From: Monosporascus cannonballus
Taxonomy: Eukaryota; Ascomycota; Sordariomycetes; Xylariales
DNA length: 64,000 nt
Assembly: GCA_004154925.1 (NCBI GenBank)
Contig: QJNS01000037.1
Span: 248,001 to 312,000 of the forward strand
Direction: 5' to 3'
The notes under the pieces are model-generated. The model worked only from the letters and a program-made list of their open reading frames with translations, was not told the origin of the DNA and did no database searches. How positions within the stretch are numbered: position 1 is the stretch's first letter; the number at the start of each line of letters is the position of its first letter. The translations under genes and the position numbers were made by a program. Below are positions 23,430 to 37,099 of this stretch, piece after piece.

Positions 23430-24120
23430 TTAAGCTATAATTTTTCGACGGAATTTCGATTAAATTATAATTATTTTTAATTTAATACCGAATTCTCTTT
23501 AGGTATTTTCCTATTTGACTTATTACGTTTATTATACGAATGAAATTCGTAATCGGAAGATTTACCGGAAATACGGTTATTTAATTTAAGCCCGTTGTAA
23601 GAAAATACGTTGTTTTGCCGTTCGAAAAATAAAACCCAAAAAGTATATAAATTACAGCAATTACGAATAATTTAAGCAAATATTAACGAAATTTTGCGTA
23701 ATAATAAACGAAAAAATAAAAGCCAAAATACAAATTTAATAATTATAATAAAAAGTATTAATATTTAATTACGGCAATACGTTAACTTATTTAGGCGCTA
23801 AAATAAATTAGGAATAAAAAATACTAATAACTAAATCTTTCGACAGCCTGAAAAAAAATACAAAAACTTTTTTTAATATTTAATTAGTCTAATTATTTAT
23901 CGGATTATATGGTTATAATAATGAAGATCGACGATCGACATTATACTTGGCGTATCAAAGGTATTAAAGGAAAAAATAATTATAAGCCCCGATATACGGC
24001 TAATATTAACGTGTTTCGACGTAATAACACTTTTTACAGTACGAAAAGAGGATTTATAAATTTAAAAAAACACTTATAGGAAGAACTAAAACCAGATCAA
24101 ATATTAAAATGACAATAAAA
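23430..24120 (+). pseudogene. Gag relic of C2
   Basis: The plus frame reads EFFDGISIKLQLFLT from about 23445 and later RMKFVIGRFTGNTVI and FKPVVRKYVV, the retrotransposon Gag pattern (F-D-G-x3-K-L-x-x-F-L, then F-x-x-x-R-L-x-G-x-A-x-x-W). C3 has the same segment at 37150-37330 and C4 at 45110-45280. The zinc knuckle near 24090 is destroyed here but visible in C3. Confidence 0.75.
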
Positions 24121-25601
24121 TAAGATATGAGACAACGTAATGTAAGGTATTTAAAAAAAACCCATTAAGACAATTAAAAACCAATACCAAAAGGGCAAAT
24201 TAAAGAAAATCAGAAAAACGAAAAAAAACTTATTTATATAATTCGACCTAAGTACGTACCAGGCCCTCCATAACAAAAAGTCTAATTGGGACCATTACGA
24301 TAGAAAATTAACGAAAAATGCGCAAAGCCAGAAAATTGGCTCGATAAATATTGCAAACACAATAAAAAGGATAATAAGGATAATTACACGAACACCAAGA
24401 TTAAACAGAAAAAGTCTGTCCCGGAACACCTGATTTATACGGCAAAAAGCACGCCATATATTATCGACGACGAAAATACCCCGATTACGAAAAATAGAAA
24501 TAATACATCTACGGACGAATTACTCGGAAATATTATAAACGATTTAATTTTCTAAACCGTACCGGAAATAACAAAAACGATAAATAATAATATCGATACT
24601 TTCGATACATAACTTCAAAAGATATTGAGCAATTGGCCGAAACAAAAAGCTAGCTCAAAAAAATATAATACACGCAGAAAATCTTTTTTTATGATTATAA
24701 ATAATATAACCACTAAACGGAAAAGGAATTAATCCAATATATTAAAAGAATATTACTAAAACGTTATTATAAATTTTTATTTTTAGATAGTATTTATTAT
24801 ACACCCTTACAAAAGGAAATGTATTTAAAAAATACATTAATTTATATAAGAACTTTAAAGCGATAAATAGGATAACATATAGTAAGACATAGTTACAAAT
24901 ATAAGAATAAAATTTATTCGATATGAAAAGAAATTATAATCAAATTAAAATTAATTAATAAAATTCGAAAAATAATATGCGGATAATAACGAAAACTAAA
25001 ACAGCTTAACGCGTTAAATAAAGAAATATAAACAAAATTCGGTAAATTCGACTAAAAATTAAAAAAAAGTTACCTAAAAAAAGGCAAAATAACGAAAGCT
25101 AAAAAAATTAAAAGTAATTTTTACGAAAAGCTTTAAACGCGATGATAAAAGCCGTTAATAATCTTATTATTTTGGACATACAAATCGGAACGTATTAATA
25201 TATCGTAGTAATAAATTACGAAAGTTTAAACGACATTTATATTGTACCAAATATAGTTAATAAGCTTAAATTACTATATAAATTAAAACCTTATATAATA
25301 ATAAATAATAAAAGTTAGGAATTTGCTTGTAACAACTAAAGAATTACGCGCGAAATTAATTATTTCGAAAATTTTACTTAAAAGCGATATTAGATAATCG
25401 ATTTCGATATTATTCTATTTAGAAATTACGATATGATCTTATCATTGTTATGAATACGATAATACGAAATTTTGATTAATAACGAGATTAACCAGATAAG
25501 ATTTATCTTATACCTTATTAATGGATAAAAAAAAGAAAATGAAGATTTTAATATTCGCTAGATAATAGCGATAGATATAAATATAAGGATATAACAGAAA
25601 C
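24121..25601 (+). pseudogene. C2 gag-protease spacer and protease relic
   Basis: Lys/Asn-rich frames with many stops; around 25160-25330 the aspartic protease region (VNNLIILDI ... IVPNIVNKLKLL) can be aligned to the better C3 copy. Ends at the B- insertion. Confidence 0.55.
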
Positions 25602-25807
25602 TGTAAGATAATGGATAGCTGTAAGCTGGGTAAGGTGATCTCTGACTAGTTATAAAGCAGATTCTAAAAAGTAAATGTATTGGGTTATTTCCATCTGGCG
25701 TTTCCCATTAGCTGCCAGATGGTAGACTTATATTAATAAATAAATTAATAATTAATTAGTAATTAGTTAGTTACTTATTTCATCCTTTTAAAGGTTGTAT
25801 TTTTATA
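25602..25807 (-). repeat. 3' LTR of B- (206 bp)
   Basis: Reverse complement of the B LTR, from TGTAAGATAATGG to the mutated TTTTATA end. Confidence 0.9.
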
Positions 25808-26801
25808 ATTATTCCTTTTTTTTAAATTATTAATCCCTAATAATATTATTATTAAGTTGATATAATACGTTTTGCAGATCTGGTTACGTATATTTACCGA
25901 TAATTCACCGTTATATTATATTATAAATGGTTATAATAATAAGTAATATATGCTATATTACGTAATTAATTATGTTCCGCCTAATTTTTTATTATAATTC
26001 GTTTTTAACTTTATTTTATTTACTTTTTTTTTCCTTTCGTACTTTTATCTTTATTCCTTTTACGTATGCGTTCCATTCGGTCTTTTATCTTTTTTTATTC
26101 TTATTTCGCCTTTTTTATTTATTTTGCGTATTATTTCCGTTCGCCATATCTTTTTCTCGTAAAATGTTTTAAAAAAAGTAATACTTTAACATTAAGGAAA
26201 ATTGGGATTTTTTTAGCGTTATCCATTCGATGCCGATAATAAAATAGATATTAATTGCATTACGGGCGGCAATAAGCCATATTATATTTACGTAATATAA
26301 CGTTATTTCGATTATTGTATAATTTATATTTAAGTTCCGGATTCCTTAAATTACGTCGTAATTAATTATTATTATAAAACTTTTCGCGCGGTAAATAATT
26401 ATTTTTAATATTATTAATATCGTTATTTAATTTTCGTTTAAATTCCGATCGTTTTTAAAAATGTTATATAAATATTTTTTAATTTGGTACCGATAATTAG
26501 GAATTAATCGACGAATTCGAGAAAATTCGTATTACGGGTACCTAATACGAACGTTTTAACGTAATTATGGTCGGTCGTCGATTTAAAGTCTTTTGCAAAG
26601 CCAAATTTGCCCTTTACGCGATTATTATTAAAAAATATCGTTTTTTAATATAATTAAAGTTGATTTCCGATTATTTATTATAATTACGGAAATCCAATTT
26701 TAACGCCGTTTTATAAGTTTGTAAATTTAGGTTCTTTTTGTAAGTATTACGGTCCTTTTCTTATTATTTTGCGATTAATTTTTAATTAGGCGTAATTTTA
26801 G

Positions 26802-27056
26802 GGTATTTTTATAAATAAGGTAATTTTCGAAAGCCGTTATACCGTTACGCTTCCTTTTTATAAATATTTTTCGCCCGTTTTCCGATATTTTAACGAAATT
26901 CTGATATTTATTGAAAACCATAATTAAAAAACGGCTTTACCCGGTAAAGCTATTATTAAACTTAAATATGTTAAACGTTTTAAAGATAGCGTCTTATTTT
27001 TAATTAATAAAAAATTATATTCCGGTTATTTGGGGTTTGTTTTTTATAAAAAATAA
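26802..27056 (+). pseudogene. Antisense ORF of element B-
   Basis: Runs opposite to the pol of B-. 85 codons including the terminal TAA, one internal stop. Reads GIFINKVIFESRYTVTLPFY, YFSPVFRYFNEILIFIENHN, then KLKYVKRFKDSVLF and KKLYSGYLGFVFYKK. It has exactly the same length as the B+ copy with no indels, and the differences are mostly RIP-type transitions. Function unknown. Confidence 0.55.
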
Positions 27057-28275
27057 AACGTTTTTAAATTTTTTCCGGATTTTACGCCCAGTAAATTTAA
27101 TAAATATATTTGCTTTTTGCCGTTATATATTTTCCGATTATTTTCCGATATTTGTATTTTAACTTTTTTAATATATTTATTAAAAATTCATAAACGTAAA
27201 ATTTAATAATTAAATACGAAATTTTGTTTTCAAAATAAAGGTTTAATTTTTTAATATCGTTTATAAAATTCCGATTAATATACGATAAAGTAATTATTTA
27301 CTAAAAGCTTAAAAACAATTATGTAATTAGGTTATATATTAATATTAATATCTTAATTTTACTTAAACTTATTTTTTAAAATTTTTATAATTATTAAGTA
27401 ATTAATTTCTGATTAGGTTATTATTACTTTACGGTTTTTAAGTTATTTTATGTTTTATATACGTATTTAATTTTTTTTCGTAACGTTATAATATCTTAAG
27501 TACGTACTTAAAATACTTTCGGAATTTTTACGTATTATATTCGGCGGGCCAGCCTTTTTATTTAATCAAATATTCGTACTACCTCCGGTTATTTCGATAA
27601 CGGACGATATCCTTTACCACATATTTTTCCTGTTCTTTTATTAAATCTGGTAACGTTATTTAAACGTCGTCTGGTTTCCGGTCATATTACGATTTTAATA
27701 AAAATACTGGAAATAAATTATATATCCGTTAGTATTTAATAAAAAGAATTATTTTGTACATTTAAGAACTTATTTATTTCTTAATCGTAATCTGGATATA
27801 AATAAATATAAATTTTTTATTTTTAAACTTAAAGTTCTTAATTAATAAATTTATTTATTACTTTAATTAAACATTTATAGGTATATAACGTTAATTATAA
27901 ATTTTTTTGAGGTTACCGTTATTTTTTCTTTATATTTATATATTATTTGACGAATAACGGCCATTTTTTCGAAATATTTTTTAATTCCTTATATTTATTT
28001 TTTAAACTTTTATAAAAGGTATTTTATTATTTTTAAATAATACTTATATAAGGTTTTGAACGGAAAACGGCCGGTAAACGTATTTTGCATATTATTATAT
28101 ACGAATTCCGTATTCGTAATAATTTTAATTAATAATTTTAATATTTATTAACGTAATTACGGAAATAATATTTTAAGATTTAATAAGTGCGTTTTATTTA
28201 CTTAACGGTTTGCGGATAATAAACGGTCGACATTTACCGCTTTATTTTTTATTTTTTGTAAAATTCCGTCCAGAA

Positions 28276-28536
28276 TTAATTCGTTAATAATTTATTTTTA
28301 TTATTAATAATTTTGGTTAACGTACTGAATTTATATATAATTTTATTATAAAATAATCGGGCTAATTTGGTTACGGTTAAAATTTTAATTATAAGGATAA
28401 ATAATTTTAATTTCGTAAAACGGTCGACGATTACCAGGATTACGTTATATTTTAGCCCGTTTAAACCTAAGCTTTTGGGAAATTCCGTAATAAAATTTAA
28501 TAAGATTTTTTGAAAGAAATATTTAAGTAATAACAA
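28276..28536 (-). pseudogene. Integrase core relic of B-
   Basis: 86 open codons: SLGLNGLKYNVILVIVDRFT with the first catalytic Asp retained, then LTVTKLARLFYNKIIYKF. Continues into degraded sequence. Confidence 0.8.
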
Positions 28537-30049
28537 AAACTATAATTATTTATATAATTTATAACGTAATTTTATTATACCCTAATAATTCGGATATTAT
28601 TTAATATATTTTCGGATATTATTTACTATATTTTCCTAATAAAATTTTTTTGTTATTAATTTTAACGTACGGATATATTTTATATATTTTACCTTTAAAT
28701 TATTATAATATTAATTAATTAATAATTTCCGTAAAACGCCTAATAACGGAATTACGAATTTATCCCGATAATATAAAACTTTATTTAGGTCCAGAAAATA
28801 TTTTCCTTTTATTCCGGCTTAACATCCAATTATCTGTATTAGCTTTATAATATTTAAATCTTTAATTTACAACTTTCGAACTTAATCGTAAAATTATCGG
28901 AAAATTTTCGGCTAAAATGCCGTTTCGTTTTTAGCTAATTTTTTCGCTAAAAAACGTAAAATATACTAATTATGAACAATAATTTCAATATTAATTTCGT
29001 TTTTCCTAAATTCCTCGAAATCTAATCGTAATACGGTTGTAATTTACGGTTATTATTAATTAACCGTTAATCGTATTATTATTATGATTCGTACTTATAT
29101 TATTATTCGTAAGCGATAAATTCGGCAAATACATAATTTCTTATTTTCTCTTTTCCCTTAAAAGTTTTTTACAATTATATAATAAAAGTTTTCTACTTTT
29201 TTTAAGTAAATAATAATTATTTGAATTTCTATTATCTAAAATCTATTTAGAAATTTTATAACGAACGAATTTTGCGTTATTTTTATAAGGCCATTTATTT
29301 CTTTATAATGTTTTAAATCGCGTTATATATTTGCGACCGTTTTTCGTACGTTTTTCGGCATGTTATTCGTAAATCCGAATTTTTTGAATAACGTAAGAAT
29401 AAGGTTTTTATACGCGATTTCCCGTAATATATAATCCGGGTATTTAAATAATTTATCCGCCGGATTAACGGTATCCGGTTGATATTAGATCTTAAAATTA
29501 AATTACGTAAGGCGATAAACTTATCGGGTTAACTTTTTTTAAGGTTATGCGTTAGCGTTTTTATTATATTTTTTAACGCCATATAGTCGGTAAATATTAA
29601 AAAGTTTTTCTCCGTATCCTTAAGGTATTGCCGTTAATATTTTAAGTTTTTTATGATTATTAATAATTTTTATTACTTTTTAACTTATTGCTTTTGGGTT
29701 AGATTTAATTTTCGTAATTAATATATAACTAGCCGTTAATATTTTTTGTATTTTTGTAAAAATATCTTTAATATGGCTTTTATTAAGGCGTTTATTTTAA
29801 CCTTGGTATTTTTGGTATTATCTTAATATCGGAAAATAGTTGCCGACTGAAAAATATTTTTTAAGTTTCGGAACGCCTTTTTAATTTTTTCGGGTTACCG
29901 GAATTTTATTATTTTTTTTTACTTTATGCTTTTTTTAAAAACTTCATAATAAGTTCGGTAATACGTAAATAATAAGTAATAAATTTCCGATAAAAATTCG
30001 CAAATTCCAAAAATATTTATATATTATAAATTAATTCTGATTTTGGCCA

Positions 30050-30550
30050 TATTTTAATGGTATTAACCCGTCGGCGGTTTATTTCCAAACCGTCGATATT
30101 AATTATAAATTTTAAAAACTTTATTTTTTTAAAAAGAAATTCGCATTTAAATGTTTTAATAAATAATTAATAATATAACAGCCGTTCGTAAATTAGTTAA
30201 AAATATTTCGTATACTTTTTTTTGTTATCCGAATAAATAATTATATTGTTTAAATATATTATATATATATAATTAATTAATCCAGTTAATACCTTATGCA
30301 TATTAGCTTAAAACGTAATTAACGCGTTAATAAAGCTAAATAATATAACCGTATATTCGAATTATCCGTATTACGTTTGGAAAATAATTTTTTGTTAATT
30401 GCTTTTTTTTAATTTTAATACGGTAATAAATATCCTTAAAATTAATTTTCGAAAATACCTTAATTAACTTTAACTAATTTATTATTTTTAAAATTAAAAA
30501 TAAAAAATATTGGCTTTTTATCGTTACCCAATTTAACCCCTTATAATTAA
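30050..30550 (-). pseudogene. Reverse transcriptase relic of B-
   Basis: Minus-strand counterpart of the B+ RT. The active-site region lies around 30215-30265, where the complement of GAATAAATAATTATATTGTT encodes a YLNN-like core followed by IIYSD. Heavily mutated. Confidence 0.65.
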
Positions 30551-30999
30551 CGTATAATCGGAAATTGTTATCTTTTTTAAGTATAAATAATATTAATATT
30601 TTTACGTCCATTTTCGAATAACGTATCCGGCCTGTTTTTAAATTTTTTCGGAAATATTTTTCGAATATTTTCCTTTAAATTTTTAAAATAAGGTAAATCA
30701 GGCCGAATAAAGGCGTTTTCCTTCGGATCAAATTTATTATATATTCTGCCCCTAATAATTAAGGTATTTTTTTCGTTATTTTTTCGGAATATATTTGCCG
30801 GAAATTCTTCAAGTATGTAAAAAAATTAATTATTTTCTATTTTTATTATTCCCCGAATTCCGAGATATTTAATTTTTCGGCTAAATTTATTAAGTTAACG
30901 GTATAAATTTGTTTATTAGAAAATATTAAGTTTACGATTTTTTATTTATTAACTTTTTGTAATAATCCGTATAACTATTAATATATAATTATATTTAAT

Positions 31000-32760
31000 A
31001 AAATCCTTAATTTATTTATTCCGGATTTAGATAATAAAAAATTGGGCGTTTTCCGATCGCGGCATATTGCAAAATAAATTTATTTAAATTTTCGTTCGTT
31101 CCCGTTATTATTTATTATATTAATAAAAATTTCGTAAGCTTTATAATATTTGATATATGTATCGTTAATGCCGATAAAACGCGGAATATTTACAAAAATT
31201 AATTGGAGGTTAAGTTTTTTCGCCAATTTTTTACTGATAATATTTATTTATGTTCCGGTATTTATATTTATTTATATTATTATGTCCTTTGTATTTTTTT
31301 TAAAAAGCGGCTTAATTCCGACCCTCTTATAGTTATTAGCCGAAATAAATTGGATATATACGTTTATTCCGGCTCCTTTTTTGGGTTTACGTTTGGAAAT
31401 TAATTTAATTCGTTATTATATATTATTAGGTTTTATACGGCTTTTAAAGGTTGGTTTCCGTATGGTCGGAATAATAATATTTTCTTATCCTTTTTTAAAT
31501 TATAATTTATGCTTTTATAATTTAGTTTTTTATAGTTATAATATTTAAAGAAGCTTTTATGAAAATTAAAGTTATTAAATCGTACGGATTTATTTTAATT
31601 GGAATTAAATTGGCGATTATTTGTTTTCCGAATATAAAAACGCTTGCGATTTTAACTGTTTTTACGTAACGCCTTTAATTTATTCTGGGGATTTTCTTTC
31701 CCGAAAACGTTAAAATAAGATCGTTTATCCTTATTAATACCTTTGGCGGAAAATAATTAGTTTTTTTTCGCCTTTTTCCAGATATCTTAATAACGTTTTA
31801 CTTTATTTGTTATATTATTAATTTATTTTAGCTTAACGTTTTTTCGTAATAAGATATTTCATAACCTTAATATTAATTTATAAAAGTAATTAAAAATAAA
31901 ACGTTTATTATCACGATAATTTTCCGAGTTAAAAATATTTACAAATTTTATTTTATAAATTAGGAGCTTGTATTTAACGTAAAGGTTTAACGGTAATTAA
32001 TTAAATTATTATCGTAATTCCATAAATTATTCCTTTTATGTTTTATCAAAAAGGTTAGGATTTGCATAATTTTATTAATAAAAATCCATAAATCTTTTAT
32101 TTTCCATTTTTTTCGTAATTAAAATAATTAAATATAATGCAGTATAATTATTAAGCGTTTATAATAAAAATATTTATATAGCCTATAACTTATTAAGTAT
32201 AAATAAAGGTATTTCGCCTTAGCTTTTTGGCGTAAATTTCCGTAATAACTTTTATTTAATCTTTTTTAATCGATATGCGTTCGGAAAATTTCGGGTAATT
32301 ATAATACGGTATTTACTTATCGCCCTTAAATTTTTATAACAATATCGTAATTAATTTATAAAGTTTTACTTTTTTAATTTATGTTATTACTTATTATTCG
32401 GTTAATTATCGAAATAATTCTGAATATTATTCGTTTTATTAACAAATTATTTCCAAAATCTGGTTATTATTAAAAGGTTTAACTTTTTTTATTTTAAACT
32501 TTAGGACGCGTTTATTATATTATGCCCGTTTTCCGATTATTTAATTAACGGTTATCGGAACATATCTTTATTATATATATAAAGGGATTTAGGATCTCGG
32601 GAACTATAATCCTTTGCCCGTTAAGCCTTCGTTATAAACTTTTTCGTTTATTTCCGTACCGTGATCGATCGTTCGTCGGTTGGGTTCCGATCGGCGGTCT
32701 TTTTAACTAATAACTTAGGTTCGTTTTGCAATCGGCAAGCTTTATTTATGGTAATTATCG
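31000..32760 (-). pseudogene. Gag relic of B-
   Basis: Reverse-complement equivalent of 14490-16460; the gag start region (complement of TTTTGCAATCGGCAAGCTTT near 32725) is still recognisable. The plus-strand ORFs at 31150-31403 are shadows. Confidence 0.55.
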
Positions 32761-32788
32761 CGTTATTCTTTATAATAAATAAAAGAAT

Positions 32789-32994
32789 TATAAGATAATA
32801 AATAATTATAAGTTAGGTAAAATAATTTCCGACTAATCGTAAAGCAGATTTCAAAAAATAAATATATTAGGTTATTTCCATTTAACGTTTTTTATTAACT
32901 GACAGATGGTAAATTTATATTAGTAAGTGGGTCGGTGGCTGATTGGTGGCTGGTCGGATACTAGCCTTATCCTTATAGGGGCTGTATTCTCACA
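32789..32994 (-). repeat. 5' LTR of B- (206 bp)
   Basis: Reverse-complement B LTR ending GGGGCTGTATTCTCACA. The right half is lightly mutated. Confidence 0.92.
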
Positions 32995-35960
32995 GAAACC
33001 TTATTACCTAAAAGGATAAAATATATATAAAAAATAGATATTAAAAAATATAAAGTATTATTATTATTAAAGCGCAATTAAACTAATTAAATAACAACCT
33101 AAAATAATAATCGTAAAAGTTAAAAAATTTAATAAATATGTTATAATAATATCATAAATGGGAATAGCTTTCTAAGAAAAACTTCTATACGAAATTACTA
33201 GAACATAACAAATAAAATTGTAAGATAATCTTTAAAGAAGGATTTTCGACGAAATTTTACCTTATTTATAATTTTAACGGAAAAAATATACGTATTTTTA
33301 AAAGATATTGTGAAAATCGGTTATAAAAAAGATAAATTTGATTTTCGATATATTGAATAAAATACCTTATGATTTTTATACCGAAAAAAACGAACAATTA
33401 CGAATTATGATTGGTTGTCGATATTTTAAAATATTATTATTAAAGTTATAATATTATTATCTTTAATTACGGAAATAAAGAACCGATTTTACGGAACCAA
33501 ATAATTCATAATATTCGATTTTAAAAATGAATATAAGCTTATTAAAATTAAACAAAGATACGAATAGAAAATAACTTTTAAAACGAAATACGAATTATTT
33601 GAATATTTAGTTATATTAATAAGACTTACGAATATATTCATAACCTTTTAATTGATACTAAATTATATATTTTAAGAATACCTCGATATTTCCGTCGTTT
33701 ATTATCTTAATAATATTTTTATTTTTTCAAAAACGAAAAACGCATATGTAAAATACGTTCATAAGGTTCTTTAATCCTTATAAAACGCGAAGTTATTTAT
33801 TAACGCAGAAAAATGTTAATTTTACAAACAAAAAAATGGAATATCTGGGATATTACTTTAGGATATATTAGGATGGACTTTAAGAAAATTGCTGTAATTA
33901 TAGAATAACAAACGCCACTTATAGTTAAAGAAATATAGCCATTTTTTCGATTCGCCAATTTTTATAGGAAATTTATTCGAAATTCTTGCAGAATAATTAT
34001 ACTTTTGACGATCCTTATCAAAAGAAAAGTTTAAATAGACGTTAAATACGAAAAAAACGTTCCAAAATATTAAGGATGCGGTTACCCACGAACCAGTATT
34101 AATTATATACGACCGATATTATTTTGTTAAGCTAAAAAACCAATATTTTAGATTACGTATTAAGCATAATAATCGGATAACGGGATAATTAGAGCAAATT
34201 ATAACTTATTGCATTTTTTTATATAAATTAAAAAAAACTAAGCTTAATTACGATATTTTAGATAAGTAATTTATGGCCATTATTATGGCGTTTCGAGAAT
34301 TTAGGTATTTCCTAAAAGAAAATTTGTACCAGGTTAAGGTTTATACGGATTATCAAAATTTTATCCGATTTACTATAACCAGGGAACTTACAGAACGATA
34401 ATTTCGTTCTACCAGAAAATTAGCGAATTTCGATTTTGTTATTATTTACAAGAAAGATTTAGAAAATAGTAAAGCAAATATCTTAAGCAAGCGATTAAAT
34501 TTCGAAAGAATTATTTAAAATTAATTATATAATCTTTGAAACTATTATGAAAACAATATTTACGTTTACGACAAATTGCGATAATTCCGGTAATACCTTT
34601 TAATATATACTAAAGGATTTAGCAGTATAACGATAATTTTTTAAAAAATTAAAAAAGAATAAAATATAAATTTCAAATGAGTATCGAAAAGACTTAATAC
34701 GAAATATATACGAATATTAACTATATGAATATTTAAGGATTTATAAAAGTTTAAAACGATTTTAATATATATATTTTTTTCTAGAATAAAAATAACGATT
34801 GAAAGAATTTAACGGCAATACGATATTTACGTTAAAAAGAAAGTACGATAACATAAGTTATACGGAAAATTATAGCCATTATTGATCGTAAAGCAATTAT
34901 AGCATTTAGCTTTATTCCACTTTATTATTAAACTTTTTATATCAGAGAATGTAATTATGGAAATATATTATAATAGCATTTTCTTAATCGTCGACCGATT
35001 TACGAAGTTTTTTTATTTTTTACTTTATCATAAAGATATAAAGCCTTAACAAATAGCATATATTTTTTAAATATAATTTTAACATATACGGATTACTAAT
35101 AAAAATTATTTGAAATAAAGGATTAATATTTGCATCTAGATTTTGGCAAGGTTTAATAATCTAAATCGATTTAAATTATAAATTATTTAACATATTTAAA
35201 CGTTAAACGGATATATAAAGAAAACGATGAAATCGAATTTTGAAAAATTATTTACGATATTATATTAATTACGAACAACATAACTTGGTTAAAAATTATT
35301 AATTGCATAATTAACTTATAATACCAATTATTACGAAAATATCAAGATAAAACCGGCGAACGCGAATATTAATTTTATTTTAACGGTTTGTTAAAAAAAT
35401 ACACGATAACGGTTCTGTTAATATTAAAGTAATCCTTATGTTAAAATACTTTTAATAATTACACAAAAAAATAAAACTAAAATTAAAATTCGTACGGAAT
35501 TAAATAAGCAAATATTATAACCAGAGAATATTAAAAAGATTGATTTTCGATAAAGGAAAATGCGTATTTTTCATTATTAAAAATATTTAAATAAAAAGAT
35601 AAAGTAAAAAACTCAATTTCAAATATATCGGTCTATATAAAATTATTAAAAAAAATCTTAAAAAATAATTATTAATTAAAACTTTTACCAAATATTAAAT
35701 TTATTTAACTTTTTAGCTATTTGTATTGGAATTAATAGCAAATATAATTAAAGTACATATAGTATAAAATAATATGGAAATGGAAAACGAATAAGCATAT
35801 TAGATAGAGAAAATCCTTAATATGCGATAATCAAACGTATTTACCCAGTACCTAATTAAATGAAAAAAGTACCCAGATTTCGAGATTACTTAGGAACCCG
35901 CCAAAAACCTTATTAGCGCCTAGCGTTCATTAAAAAAACTTTTATTAGTAACGACGGAAC
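32995..35960 (+). pseudogene. Pol relic of C2: RT, RNase H, integrase, chromodomain
   Basis: Continues C2 after B-. The RT active site near 33690 is degraded (YLNN-like: TATCTTAATAATATTTTTAT). RNase H follows at about 34090-34500, where DKQFMAIIMAFREFRYFLK-like sequence is seen around 34260-34320. Integrase (about 34860-35330) reads IFLIVDRFTKFFYF near 34980-35020 with the catalytic Asp kept. The chromodomain segment lies at 35790-35930. Many stops. Confidence 0.75.
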
Positions 35961-35999
35961 CACTCGAAATAATGGTATTCTTGTTTATAAGATCTAAAA

Positions 36000-36463
36000 A
36001 GGGAAGCCCTTGATTTACCGTATTTTAATTAATAACGTCCACCTTACCTAAGGTCTGTACCTCGATTATAAACTCCGATTTTAACTGTACAAAGTCGTCG
36101 GAACCGTCCAAAAACTAAAGGGCCCGATTAATAGTGTTAACGTTAATAACGTATACGAAAAAAATGCGAAAAAGTTTCGGATAAAGATTTGTCGGCCGTT
36201 AGCTTTTTTTCTTTTAATTTTTTCGACTTTGCAATATTACGATTAATTATAGAAATAAGGATTTTTGTTCCGTTATATAAACGACCTTAACGAACACATT
36301 TTTTATAACGAAAAACCCCGTTTATTATTTAGTAATTAAACTGCCCAATAAAACAGAAAAAATAAGGTATTACGTTAAATCCTTCAAGTTTAATTAAATT
36401 AGATAAGGTAAGTCGTTATTCGGATTTGCGAGAACGACGTTTAGACATATCGAAAAATATATT
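36000..36463 (-). pseudogene. Antisense ORF of C2
   Basis: Minus-strand frame between chromodomain and 3' LTR. Reads MSKRRSRKSE (ATG 36448), NLIKLEGFNVIPYFFCF, RYKKCVR and later RNIAKSKKLKEKKLTADKSL, giving a Cys-containing N-terminal part and a Lys-rich helix. Same position and orientation as the ORFs in A, C3, C5 and C6. The original start was probably five codons upstream of ATG 36448. Confidence 0.5.
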
Positions 36464-36532
36464 AAATAGATGTAAAAAGTTTACCAAAAAAAAGAAAATC
36501 TTCAAGGCAAAATTTATAAATGGAGAAGATCG

Positions 36533-36884
36533 TATTATAACCTAATAAGCCACGGTTTTTAAAAACGATTTGTTATAACTTAATTATAAATGCGCGATAA
36601 GGTAAGTTATATAATAGATTACAAATTATTAGTAGTAAGTCAGTAAGCCGGATTATTAACTTATTGGTAATAAACTAGTAAGACAAACTGAAATATATAT
36701 ATTTATTATTTATGTAATTTAAATAACACCATTTTTTAATATAACATCGTTATCTAAAGTATTCTTGGTATTACGAGACGTAATACGATTACTGTATTTA
36801 TTGCTTAAATTCCCACGATACTCCTGCTAACATAAACCCGTGCGACTAAGATTTAATAGTTGGTTAAATCTCCTAGCCGTCACA
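36533..36884 (+). repeat. 3' LTR of C2 (type 2)
   Basis: Begins TATTATAACC, ends CCTAGCCGTCACA. Two 35-bp tandem units as in the 5' LTR. Confidence 0.9.
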
Positions 36885-37099
36885 CAAATCCTTAATAACT
36901 CGGATACCGGAATAAAATTCGAAAAAAAGAAAAACAGTTTCACCGTTTTGAAAAAAAGTTTTCCAACGCCTAGATGCTACGACCGAATTCATTTTGCAGC
37001 TTAAAAAGAACAATAACTATTTTACGACGTCTTTTTAAGCCGCCCATAAAAAGCTTAAGAAAAAAAAGGGTCTCGAAATCAAAAAGTCTTTTTAAACGA

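Larger units (their letters stand above)
25602..32994 (-). mobile_element. Ty3/gypsy element B-, nested in C2
   Basis: Second copy of the B family in minus orientation, 7393 bp, with 206-bp LTRs and perfect TSD GAAAC (25597-25601 / 32995-32999). The host sequence on both sides rejoins exactly to match the uninterrupted C3 copy at 39470-39500 (ACGACAGAAACCTTACTACC). Integrase (28276-28536, minus), RT (about 30050-30550, minus) and gag (about 31000-32760, minus) are present, all decayed. Confidence 0.92.
22719..36884 (+). mobile_element. Chromovirus C2, nested in C3
   Basis: Plus-strand element with LTRs 22719-23071 and 36533-36884 (353 and 352 bp) and TSD TAAAT (22714-22718) / CAAAT (36885-36889), differing by one C-to-T change. 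The internal region is interrupted by B- (25602-32994). It has gag on the left of B- and RT, RNase H, integrase, chromodomain and antisense ORF on the right. Its LTR (type 2) shares the right half with the C3 LTR but has a different left half. Confidence 0.9.

Noticed and set aside
25972..26172. 66-codon plus ORF, Phe/Leu-rich, membrane-like
   Set aside because: Complement of a Lys-rich purine stretch in B-; hydrophobicity is a by-product of T-rich DNA.
31150..31403. Two overlapping plus ORFs in B-
   Set aside because: Shadows on the strand opposite gag; T-rich translation, not conserved as ORFs in B+.
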